DNA of 64,000 bases from Calditrichota bacterium (GTDB lineage: Bacteria; Calditrichota; Calditrichia; Calditrichales; Calditrichaceae): contig RQOG01000035.1 of assembly GCA_003854985.1 (NCBI GenBank), forward strand, positions 124,001 to 188,000. The letters run 5' to 3'. The notes below the pieces were generated by a model, which was not told the DNA's origin, searched no databases, and was given only the letters and a program-made list of their open reading frames with translations. How positions within the stretch are numbered: position 1 is the stretch's first letter; every line of letters begins with the position of its first letter. Of the stretch, positions 19,228 through 26,683 are shown piece by piece. A program made the position numbers and the translations under genes.

Positions 19228-20691
19228 TTATGGAATACGAATCGAATGACTATTATTACGGCTGATATTTCCCGCCAGGTCTTCCGCGGTAACAATAATC
19301 GGAGCCGTGATCCCTCTCTTCACGGGGATATAGACTTCAAAACTGCCGTCCGAACGGGGTTTCACTTCTTTACCGTTGATGGTCACCTGTTTTAGCCCGG
19401 AAGAAGGTTCCGGGTCAATAATAACGCCGCGGACAACCCGCTCAAATTCCCTGGCATTCGTATCCGGTGGTCCCAAAGGCGGCCTGATATCAACCTGAAC
19501 GTTGCTGGTCGGCTCGGTTATGGTAATGATTGGCTTGATGGTGTCCAGAAACATTTGTTCGGTTATTTCTGTCGTATTGTTCGAACGGTCTGTGGCTGCG
19601 ATGCGCACATTATTTTTACCTTCATTAAGGATAATGGTCCTGTTGAAGCTGCCTTTTCCGTCTATTTCCGCAACCATGTCATCATTGATAAATACTTTCA
19701 CCTTATCCATAGGTGTGGGATCAAATACCGCGCCGCTCAGACTATAATCCCGTCGGTTCATGAACCGGCTGGTAAGCGGCCGCGAAAGATGAATTTGCGG
19801 AGATTTGGTATTTATGAAGACCTTTAAATCTTTATCAACGCTTTCACCACTTTTCTGCGCCCTAAAATTAATAACGTTCAGGCCTGCTCTTCCGGACACT
19901 TTTCCCGCAAAATTACCGTCCGGCTTCACACTTAACGGTTGGCCGTTGGCTGTAACCAATGCGCCTGGCGTTGCTCTGCCGCTGACAGGAATTCCTGCGG
20001 ATAACACAACCGGATCGTTATACTGAAGCCGCTCCGCATTGATGTTCAGAAATAAACCGGCCTGCATTTCATCCGTTGTCTGATCTTCCTCTTCAACCGG
20101 CGTAAAGGCGCTTGGTTTTGTAGGCGCTTTGCCTTTTTCAACCAGGGTTTCCTGGTTTGAACCGACTAAAACCTCCCCGGCCGCTTCTTTTGAGGTCACG
20201 GCTACCTGTCCTTCCGTAACACTTACCCTGGTCGTCTGATTCTGGTCCACATTAATTTCCAGAGTCGTGCCTCTGATCGCTACTACGGCGCTGGGGCTTT
20301 CAATCCGTCTGTCCTGACGGGAACTTACCACTTTCTTAAATTTTGCCCAGATGTTTCCGGCCCAGATGGTAAAACTCATTTCATCCTCATTATCCGCATC
20401 GGGCGTTTTAATTTCCTTCACGTCAAAAACCGTATTTTCCCTGATTTTAATAACGGAACCGTCCGGCATCTCCAGTTCCATGCGGGCCTGAAGAGCGGTG
20501 CGCAAACGGTCGCCCTTATGCACCGGCATATTGACCCGCACCTTTTGCCAGTCGGTCTGATTTGCCCGAAGCAATTCCGCTTTGCCGATTGAAAATTTTA
20601 TCATTGCAGCGTTTTCATTCTGCCGGAAGGAGGACGATATTAATCCGGCGCAAATAAACGCAAAAAGTAATAAACGAAAAACTGATTTCAT
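19228..20691 (-). CDS. FecR-domain protein with Ig-like repeats
   Basis: 487 residues. A signal peptide is followed by a FecR domain (about residues 35-165: KFSIGKAELLR, GDRLRTALQARMELEMPDGSVI, WAKFKKV, GTTLEINVDQ, VSVTEGQVAV). The rest looks like three Ig-like/Big-type modules (VSGRATPGALVTANG; VRIAATDRSNNTTE; VKPRSDGSFEVYIPVKRG; IIVTAEDLAGN). This is not a classical FecR anti-sigma regulator: there is no inner-membrane helix after a cytoplasmic N-terminus and no partner sigma gene here. A secreted peptidoglycan- or surface-associated role fits better. It is the first gene of a two-gene operon with the beta-barrel. Confidence 0.8.
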   Translation of the reverse strand: MKSVFRLLLFAFICAGLISSSFRQNENAAMIKFSIGKAELLRANQTDWQKVRVNMPVHKGDRLRTALQARMELEMPDGSVIKIRENTVFDVKEIKTPDADNEDEMSFTIWAGNIWAKFKKVVSSRQDRRIESPSAVVAIRGTTLEINVDQNQTTRVSVTEGQVAVTSKEAAGEVLVGSNQETLVEKGKAPTKPSAFTPVEEEDQTTDEMQAGLFLNINAERLQYNDPVVLSAGIPVSGRATPGALVTANGQPLSVKPDGNFAGKVSGRAGLNVINFRAQKSGESVDKDLKVFINTKSPQIHLSRPLTSRFMNRRDYSLSGAVFDPTPMDKVKVFINDDMVAEIDGKGSFNRTIILNEGKNNVRIAATDRSNNTTEITEQMFLDTIKPIITITEPTSNVQVDIRPPLGPPDTNAREFERVVRGVIIDPEPSSGLKQVTINGKEVKPRSDGSFEVYIPVKRGITAPIIVTAEDLAGNISRNNSHSIRIP

Positions 20692-21025
20692 GGCCGTACA
20701 CCTCGTCTTTTGGTTTTCAACAAAGCAGACCCCGGTAAAAGATTGCGCCGTTCCCTATCTATCATACTTAAGATCTATCACAGCTTCAGATCATCTTACC
20801 GGTTTAATGCATTGTCGGTATTTCAGTCAGTTATCTTTAAAACTATATATAAAAACCTCATTTCAAAAGAATGAAGATCACATTTAAAAAAAATTACTGA
20901 TTTTTTATCCTGAAATATTTATTCGGATAACGTCTGCCGGTAAAAGCTGCATCGTCCGATATATAAAGATTGACTTTATTGATAACCGGCAGGGTTGATT
21001 TAGGAGGCCAAAGGGCTTTGGAAAT
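20692..21025 (-). other. 334-bp gap: leader of FecR gene and a dyad element
   Basis: No coding sequence is supported. It contains the upstream region of the FecR-domain gene (ribosome site GAGGTG) and, at 20934-20992, an 8-bp inverted repeat CTGCCGGT/ACCGGCAG around 43 bases that hold a smaller ATAAAG/CTTTAT hairpin. A short palindrome CCAAAGGGCTTTGG lies at 21008-21021. None has a T tract, so they are not standard terminators. Confidence 0.5.
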
Positions 21026-21772
21026 TTATAGAATCACCCTGTATGCTTCGTAAAGCCGCCAGATGTTATCAACATAATTAATGGTTTCATTATAGCCGTA
21101 AAAATAACCATAGGGCGGTTTTCCAATCGGCCATACCTGCAGATGCAGCTGCCAGTCTGATTTTTTAAGCAAAGCCAGGTTAGGACTGATATTTATCCAT
21201 ACATTTTCGGGTTTTTTAAAATAGCGGCTTATATCCTGGGCGTCAAAAATCCTGCCGATACCGCAATTATAACTGGCCAGGGCCAGTTTTATCCTGTCCG
21301 AATACTGCGCTTCCGGAAACATCCGGTATTGTTTTTTAAGATGATAAATACCGGCGGTTATATTCTCGCGCGGATTTTTCATGATATATTCAATATCCAG
21401 TTCCTTGCTTATTTCATGTGCCGTTCCCGGCATTAACTGCATTAATCCGTGAGCACCGACTCTGCTGCGCGCTTCCGTCTTAAATCCGGATTCCTGCACA
21501 ATCTGAGCCGTAATCAGCCGCCAGTCGAATCCGTACCTTTTGGAATATTTTTTTATAATGGGCTTATAGCGGGAAAGCGATTTGCCCATATAGCTCTCTT
21601 CAAATTCAATCCGCATCCTGGCAATCTGTTTCTTCTCTTCGATTTTCCTCTCAACAACCGCTTTAAGAGAATCCGCCTGTTCCGCGGTCAGATTTTCAGG
21701 TATACGCTCCGAACACCCTGCGCATAACGCCAGGCCGGTCAATGAGAATAGCAGATAGCGCATTATTTTCAA
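21026..21772 (-). CDS. Lytic transglycosylase lipoprotein (SLT/MltF-like)
   Basis: Cleaves the glycan strand of peptidoglycan with formation of 1,6-anhydroMurNAc. The lipobox LCAGC ends at Cys20, so the protein is probably outer-membrane anchored. The catalytic Glu94 is in IVQESGFKTEA, followed by GAHGLMQLMPGTA and later NITAGIYHLKKQY and LALASYNCGIGRI, the order of the SLT domain. The 248-residue length fits a catalytic domain with a short stalk. The start is either TTG at 21772, which overlaps the upstream stop by 4 bases, or ATG at 21763; both leave a good signal. It is co-transcribed with the DUF350 gene. Confidence 0.92.
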   Translation of the reverse strand: MKIMRYLLFSLTGLALCAGCSERIPENLTAEQADSLKAVVERKIEEKKQIARMRIEFEESYMGKSLSRYKPIIKKYSKRYGFDWRLITAQIVQESGFKTEARSRVGAHGLMQLMPGTAHEISKELDIEYIMKNPRENITAGIYHLKKQYRMFPEAQYSDRIKLALASYNCGIGRIFDAQDISRYFKKPENVWINISPNLALLKKSDWQLHLQVWPIGKPPYGYFYGYNETINYVDNIWRLYEAYRVIL

Positions 21773-22005
21773 TTCAGGCTCATCCCGATAATTAAACCTA
21801 CAATCAAACCAATCATAATAAAAATCCCGCCCACAACAACGCCAACGGCTAAATTACCCTTTTCAAGCTCGTTGGGTATATCGAAGCGGGTGGTTCTATT
21901 GACCAGTTTATAAGTGCCAATAGAAGAAATCATGCCAACCAAAACGCCGAAAATGGCATAAATAAAATTGCGGATCATGATTAAATCAAACCACTCAAAT
22001 CCCAT
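21769..22005 (-). CDS. DUF350 family small membrane protein
   Basis: 78 residues, two hydrophobic helices (about 10-32 and 51-75) joined by a polar loop with FDIPNELEKGNLAVG, the signature of DUF350. Family members are inner-membrane proteins of unknown function; many have a doubled module, this one a single module. A good GGAGAAG ribosome site precedes the ATG. The stop overlaps the start of the lytic transglycosylase. Confidence 0.8.
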   Translation of the reverse strand: MGFEWFDLIMIRNFIYAIFGVLVGMISSIGTYKLVNRTTRFDIPNELEKGNLAVGVVVGGIFIMIGLIVGLIIGMSLN

Positions 22006-22131
22006 AAAACGTCTTCTCCCGGTTTAATGATTAAATCGTTGTTTCCATCCGTCTGCCCGAATTTCTGAAAGTGCCGCTTATAAAAACATTGCAACGGAAT
22101 GTATTGATTATAAAGATTTTTATTTTTTTTG

Positions 22132-23454
22132 TCAATGATTTACTGCCGTCACATTAAACGGACATACGGCGCATGATTGATAACGACAATAATTTTCTTT
22201 AATAAAAAGCAATCCCTGGCTGATATAAGCCTTGGAGGGTAAAGCGGCGTTATGTTCTATTTTTTTAAACCGACCGTAAGGCGTGGGCTGCGGAATAAAG
22301 AGAAAAAAATCTTTGAGATATTCCAGATATCCGATACTATTTTCCAGAGCGGCCCGGCCAGCGGCCACGGGAATCAGCACATTGATTATCCACTCCCTTA
22401 TCCGGGCTTTACCAAAGAATTTTTTGGGTAAGCGGCTGCCGGCAGAACGACCTAAAATATAGTGTTTTGACCAGTATAAGGGCATGGCGTCCTCGAACAG
22501 GGCTTCGATTTGAGGCAGTATCTGCTCATAAGACCGGCGCCCGGATAAAATTTCCAAAGCCTTTAACCAGAACGGCCGGCCGGAAGAAGTTAATAGATGA
22601 ACAAACCCGGCCAGCCGGAAATGAGGATGATTAACCGGCCGGCAGCGTGCCATGGTCCAGCTTTCAGGATTCAGAGGCGCAGAACCGCATTGCAGGGAAA
22701 GAATTTTCAAACGCTCCTTGAGTTGAATTATATAACGGTCGTCGCTGGTTTGGGGACTTAAGAATCCCGCCGTACCGGCGAAAATCGTATAAAGCGCGTT
22801 AAAATCGTGCCCCCATTTCATAAGCCATTGATGCACGATAACCCAGGGTAATTTTTCCGCCAAAGCCATGAAAGGAATCGTATTCAGAGGATAACCCAGC
22901 ATCCGCAGGGTGGATTCGTAAAAAACCTGATCGTCACGCATCATCGATAAACGCTGGAGACTCTGCCTTATCTTTAATTCCAGACGCTGCAATGCAAACT
23001 GTTTTAAAATATTTTGTATTTTGCCGGAAGAAATTCCCGACGCTAATATACAATCACATAAACGGCCCGGTTCGGAAAAATGCCTGGCCGGCAGGGGAAG
23101 CGTGAGAATATCGCGGCCCGAACTTTCATGCCTGACGCTGTATCCGGTTCCGGAAATTTTATGCACAAGATGGCGCAGGACATCTTCATAGGCCTTGTCC
23201 AGATGATGATGATGCCGGTACCAGTCGGCCGAATCCGGATGAAATTCCACCGAGCCCTGGTATACCTGGTTATCCAGAATAAAGCGGGCTGACCGGATAT
23301 CTGGCCCGCGATGCAGATTCAGCGTGCCGGATTCAATGATTTTTAATCGGTGTCCTGCCGTAACGATTGTATCACTGGCCCTGGCCAGGCCGAACCAGTA
23401 TTCATAGAGATCGGCTTCTTGCATTAAAGTATTCCTATGCTTATTTTGATACAT
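22132..23454 (-). CDS. DUF2851 family protein
   Basis: 440 residues matching the DUF2851 family, common in Bacteroidota and relatives: YEYWFGLARA near the N-terminus, GTLNLHRGPDIRSARF, QGSVEFHPDSADWYRHHHHLDKAYEDVLRHLVH, and a C-terminal segment with four Cys (CRYQSCAVCPF plus an upstream Cys at about 130) that could bind metal. No activity is established to my knowledge. The start may be ATG at 23454 or the Met 10 codons later; neither has a clear ribosome site. It is divergent from the XRE regulator with only 48 bp between the starts. Confidence 0.8.
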   Translation of the reverse strand: MYQNKHRNTLMQEADLYEYWFGLARASDTIVTAGHRLKIIESGTLNLHRGPDIRSARFILDNQVYQGSVEFHPDSADWYRHHHHLDKAYEDVLRHLVHKISGTGYSVRHESSGRDILTLPLPARHFSEPGRLCDCILASGISSGKIQNILKQFALQRLELKIRQSLQRLSMMRDDQVFYESTLRMLGYPLNTIPFMALAEKLPWVIVHQWLMKWGHDFNALYTIFAGTAGFLSPQTSDDRYIIQLKERLKILSLQCGSAPLNPESWTMARCRPVNHPHFRLAGFVHLLTSSGRPFWLKALEILSGRRSYEQILPQIEALFEDAMPLYWSKHYILGRSAGSRLPKKFFGKARIREWIINVLIPVAAGRAALENSIGYLEYLKDFFLFIPQPTPYGRFKKIEHNAALPSKAYISQGLLFIKENYCRYQSCAVCPFNVTAVNH

Positions 23455-23474
23455 CAGACGACGAAATCAATATA

Positions 23475-23504
23475 ACAATTATTATAAACTATTACAATTA
23501 TTAT
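23475..23504. repeat. Direct repeat in the DUF2851/XRE divergent promoter gap
   Basis: ACAATTATTAT occurs at 23475-23485 and again at 23494-23504, 19 bases apart start to start, i.e. about two helix turns. The second copy reaches the XRE ATG. It is a candidate operator for the adjacent XRE regulator. Confidence 0.5.
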
Positions 23505-23871
23505 GGATCTTGATCTTAATAAAATAACACAGCGTATCGATCTTGTCCGAAGGGAAAAAGGGCTTACGCAGGAACAATTTGCCGCCGAACTGGGCATCAG
23601 TCAACCGGCGGTGAGCTATTACCTGAAAGAGCGTATTCCACCGGCGGAGATTATGCTGAAAATCGCCAACCTGGGTAATACGACTATCGAATGGATTCTT
23701 ACCGGTCAGAAAAACTATCTGAAGCATAAAAAAGCGGATGCGGTAAATGAACCGGGGGATTCCTATGACGCCGAACTGCTGTTAGTGCGCAAAATCGCCG
23801 GCCTGCCCGCCGAATTGCGGTCCGCCCTGAATGTGCTGATTGACTATATGGAAAGTCATCTGGGTAAATAA
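23503..23871 (+). CDS. XRE-family helix-turn-helix regulator
   Basis: 122 residues. The N-terminal Cro/C1 domain is clear (RIDLVRREKGLTQEQFAAELGISQPAVSYYL; about residues 8-38, continuing to 65). The C-terminal half (about 75-122) is helical and may dimerise. No Shine-Dalgarno sequence is evident; with only 48 bp to the divergent start the transcript may be leaderless or very short. Its likely target is its own promoter and that of the DUF2851 gene. Its last 16 bases overlap the convergent NlpC/P60 gene. Confidence 0.85.
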   Translation: MDLDLNKITQRIDLVRREKGLTQEQFAAELGISQPAVSYYLKERIPPAEIMLKIANLGNTTIEWILTGQKNYLKHKKADAVNEPGDSYDAELLLVRKIAGLPAELRSALNVLIDYMESHLGK

Positions 23872-24410
23872 CGCCTGGCGGTAATCAGCCTTTTCCGGTA
23901 AAAATCATCGTCTAACCGGTCAATTATTACGCCCGAAGAGGTAGAGGCATGAATAAACTGCTGGTCGCCCAGATAAATGCCTACATGATCTACCGGACCT
24001 CTATTGCTGTTTTTGAAAAACAATAAATCGCCTTCCCGGTAGTTTTTACCGCCGATTCCACGTCCTTCTTTTAACATAGCGCTTACCGTACGCGGTAAAT
24101 CGATGCCGTAAACCTCGCGGAATAAATATCCGACCAGCCCGGAGCAGTCAATCCCTGCCCGATCCGTACCTCCATAGCGATACGGCGTCCCGACCCAGAT
24201 AGAGGCTTCCTGCCATAGGCGTCCCTCTTTTTTTACGGATGTTTTATCCGCTTTGACGGGAATGGGATCAGATACCTGAGAAACTCTTTTTTTGGCGGCG
24301 CTGAATCGTACGGCGGAAGTGCAGGAATTTAAAAATACCTGACCGGCAGAAATAGTCAGAATTAAAAACAAAACGGTGGATAATAAATAATAAGACCTTT
24401 TTTTATACAT
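23856..24410 (-). CDS. NlpC/P60 cell-wall peptidase, lipoprotein
   Basis: 184 residues. A hydrophobic N-terminus ends at LNSC (Cys30), a plausible lipobox. The NlpC/P60 domain has the catalytic Cys89 in IDCSGLVGYLF, His142 in DHVGIYLG and His154 in FIHAS, and should cleave D-Glu-meso-DAP bonds or related peptides of peptidoglycan. Only one catalytic domain and no SH3 targeting domain are present. It sits 46 bp downstream of the prenyl synthase gene on the same strand. Confidence 0.9.
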   Translation of the reverse strand: MYKKRSYYLLSTVLFLILTISAGQVFLNSCTSAVRFSAAKKRVSQVSDPIPVKADKTSVKKEGRLWQEASIWVGTPYRYGGTDRAGIDCSGLVGYLFREVYGIDLPRTVSAMLKEGRGIGGKNYREGDLLFFKNSNRGPVDHVGIYLGDQQFIHASTSSGVIIDRLDDDFYRKRLITARRYLPR

Positions 24411-24456
24411 GGCGGTTATAATGCTTTTTGAATTTGCATAATAGGACCCTGTTTTT

Positions 24457-25413
24457 TTATCTCCACGTTCTGTTTTCTATCATTTTCGCCAGTGAATATA
24501 ATCTATCCCTTTGCGAAGTTACCGGAAGACATTCCAAAGCCGCAAAAGCCAGGCGGAACTGGCTTTTATATTCCGTCTCGATTTCGCCCTGTACACCGGT
24601 ATCGTGTAACAGTTTTTTAAAGGTTTCCAGGTCTTTATCATAGAAATCGGGTTGCCGTAATTTTTCTCTTAAGCGGATGGTCAGCAAAGTCTGCTTATGC
24701 ATTTTCAAATCACTGCCAATTTTTTTGCCAAGATTATTTTCAGCCGCGATAATATCCAAAAGATCGTCCTGAATCTGGAACCCCAGTCCCAAATGATACC
24801 CGAATTTTTTCAGGTTTTCAATGGTTTTGTCATCTGTTTCGGCCGCCAGCCCGCCTAACTCGCAGGACAATTCCAGCAGCACGGCGGTCTTACGGGCAAT
24901 CATATCCATATACTGTTCAACCGAAACCAGTTTTTGGTTTTCAAAACTCTTATCCAGAGCCTGACCTTCACAAATGATGATCATCGTTTGAACCATTCGT
25001 GCGGTCATCACCGCCCGGTCACCGACCGGACTCTCCAGTAGTTTCTGAAAAGCCAGTCCCATCAGCCCGTCTCCGGCCAGAATAGCCGTGCTGATATCCC
25101 ATTTTTTATGAACGGTTAACTGCCCCCGGCGAAAATCGTCCTGATCCATAATATCGTCATGCACCAGGGTAAAATTGTGCAGCAGCTCGACGGCGGCCGC
25201 AGCGGCCAGCGCATTCTCTTTTTTCCCGGCGCAGGCTTCCGCGCATAAAAGAACCAGCAGAGGCCGGATGCGTTTGCCCTTAAGGTTAAGCATATACCGG
25301 ATCGGGTCATAAAAAAGGGGCGCTTCAACATTTGGTGTAAAGGCCCCAATCTCCCGGTCAATTAATTCGATATCATGACCAAATTGTTCTTTAAAATTTC
25401 CCGACATTTTCAA
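24457..25413 (-). CDS. Polyprenyl diphosphate synthase (probably GGPP/FPP-type)
   Basis: Head-to-tail condensation of isopentenyl diphosphate with an allylic diphosphate. Substrate motifs are GKRIRP (46-51), first Asp-rich motif DDIMD (86-90) and second QDDLLDI. The first motif lacks the two-residue insertion of bacterial FPP synthases, and Phe81 occupies the fifth position before it, a pattern associated with type I (C20) GGPP synthases; product length is therefore inferred, not certain. Length 318. Its ATG overlaps the stop of the PTS gene by 4 bases, an unusual coupling. Confidence 0.88.
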   Translation of the reverse strand: MKMSGNFKEQFGHDIELIDREIGAFTPNVEAPLFYDPIRYMLNLKGKRIRPLLVLLCAEACAGKKENALAAAAAVELLHNFTLVHDDIMDQDDFRRGQLTVHKKWDISTAILAGDGLMGLAFQKLLESPVGDRAVMTARMVQTMIIICEGQALDKSFENQKLVSVEQYMDMIARKTAVLLELSCELGGLAAETDDKTIENLKKFGYHLGLGFQIQDDLLDIIAAENNLGKKIGSDLKMHKQTLLTIRLREKLRQPDFYDKDLETFKKLLHDTGVQGEIETEYKSQFRLAFAALECLPVTSQRDRLYSLAKMIENRTWR

Positions 25414-25868
25414 GCAGAAAATTCTTCTTTCATAATACGGTAAATTTCCCCGGCGGAACCGGCATTGTAAAGCGCATCCCGAAAATGTTTTTCTTTCAGA
25501 TTGCGGGAGATAAAAGCAAGAGCCTGAATATGAGGTCCGGAGGTATCGCGCGGTGATAAAACCAGGAAAATCAAAGAAGCCGGTTTCCCGTCCAGAGATT
25601 CAAAATCAATGCCACCCTCCTTAACGCCGAAACCGATTTGTAACTGTTTTACCCCATCGGTTTTGGCGTGCGGAATAGCCAGTCCGTTTTCCAGACCGGT
25701 GCTTAAATAACCTTCACGGGCCAACACATCCTGCAAAGCAATTTCACGATCGATGATCGAACCGGACTTTTCCATCAAATCCATTAATTCTTCAATGATC
25801 TGAAATTTTGACTCGCCTTTTAACTTTGGCGTTAAATGATCCTCTTTTATATAATCAATTATCTTCAT
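25410..25868 (-). CDS. PTS EIIA-Ntr-like protein (copy 1)
   Basis: 152 residues with the EIIA fructose/nitrogen fold and the phospho-acceptor His67 in GLAIPHAKT. No transport domains are fused, as in regulatory PtsN. EI and HPr are not in this window, so the phosphate source is unknown. GGAGGT precedes the ATG. It is divergent from a second EIIA gene (copy 2), with 125 bp between them, and is translationally coupled to the prenyl synthase. Confidence 0.88.
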   Translation of the reverse strand: MKIIDYIKEDHLTPKLKGESKFQIIEELMDLMEKSGSIIDREIALQDVLAREGYLSTGLENGLAIPHAKTDGVKQLQIGFGVKEGGIDFESLDGKPASLIFLVLSPRDTSGPHIQALAFISRNLKEKHFRDALYNAGSAGEIYRIMKEEFSA

Positions 25869-25938
25869 CGGACCTCCGGGTATCGAAAACGGAAATTTAT
25901 ATAATCGTTAAATTTATGTCAAACCTTTCATAAAACTA

Positions 25939-25967
25939 TTGGCATTGATTATCAAATTGTCTAAATT
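25939..25967 (+). promoter_or_regulatory. Predicted sigma70-like promoter of EIIA copy 2
   Basis: TTGGCA at 25939-25944, a 17-base spacer and TAAATT at 25962-25967. The predicted transcript starts near 25974, shortly before the AAGGAGG ribosome site. Confidence 0.55.
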
Positions 25968-25993
25968 TACGGAAATTATTACAAGGAGGAAGA

Positions 25994-26467
25994 ATGCGAC
26001 TTACCGATATACTGCAAGAAGAGCAAATCATTTTACCGCTAAAAACCAGCGATCGTGATGAAACGATCCGCATACTCATAGAAAAACTGGCCAATTCAGA
26101 TATTTTTTCCGATAAGGAACAGGCGTTTCAGGCTGTGCTGGACAGAGAGAAAATTATGACAACAGGAGTTGGAAACGGTATCGCCATTCCTCACTGTAAA
26201 CATAATTCCTGCCCTGAATTCGGAGTGGCTTTGGGTATTCATGCATCCGGTGTGGATTTTAATGCGATTGATAAAAAGAAAGTAAATATTATTTTTCTTC
26301 TTGTTGGACCTGAAAGCAATCCCGGTCTGCATATAAAACTTTTGAGCAGAATTTCTCGGCTGATGAGCAATGAAGAACTTAGGGATCAGCTTTTGGACAG
26401 TAAAAACGCCGCTGAGGTCCATGAGCTTTTAAAGGAAGAAGAAAATTACTATTTTGATTTAGACTAA
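25994..26467 (+). CDS. PTS EIIA-Ntr-like protein (copy 2)
   Basis: 157 residues, same fold as copy 1 and the same position of the phospho-acceptor, His67 in GIAIPHCKH. The sequences are clearly paralogous (shared NG-AIPH-K core, similar DxxxxLL-type ends) but diverged. A strong AAGGAGG ribosome site and a promoter lie upstream. A weak terminator follows, so it is probably monocistronic. A role in nitrogen/carbon or potassium signalling is family knowledge; here it is open. Confidence 0.88.
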   Translation: MRLTDILQEEQIILPLKTSDRDETIRILIEKLANSDIFSDKEQAFQAVLDREKIMTTGVGNGIAIPHCKHNSCPEFGVALGIHASGVDFNAIDKKKVNIIFLLVGPESNPGLHIKLLSRISRLMSNEELRDQLLDSKNAAEVHELLKEEENYYFDLD

Positions 26468-26511
26468 ACTTTGCATAATTCTAAATGTTTTGGTCGTAAA
26501 CTGAGGAGACG

Positions 26512-26531
26512 ACGGAAATATATCCGTTTTT
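26512..26531 (+). terminator. Weak terminator after EIIA copy 2
   Basis: A 5-bp stem ACGGA/TCCGT with a 6-base loop followed by five T (26527-26531). It is short and may be leaky. Confidence 0.4.
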
Positions 26532-26553
26532 ATCCATGACAAATAAATCCAAT

Positions 26554-26584
26554 GGCCTGATTCCCGGCAACACCGCAGGCCGGG
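26554..26584 (+). other. Leader element with two competing hairpins
   Basis: Within the 216-bp gap before the kinase gene, GGCCTG (26554-26559) can pair with CAGGCC (26576-26581), and CCCGGC (26563-26568) with GCCGGG (26579-26584). The right arms overlap, so the two stems exclude each other. It is reminiscent of a SAM-riboswitch core (GGCC..CCCGGCAAC) but lacks other required parts. Confidence 0.35.
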
Positions 26585-26683
26585 ACACCGAACAACCGGA
26601 TGAATACGATAAAAATAATCATGTAAAAGGCCGGATACGGGTTAGTTAAATAATGTATTCAGACTATATTTTAATTTAAATTT

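Noticed and set aside
26540-26590. SAM-I riboswitch before the kinase gene
   Set aside because: Only the GGCC..CCCGGCAAC part is similar; the GA-rich segment, GGTGC block and closing P1 stem are missing.
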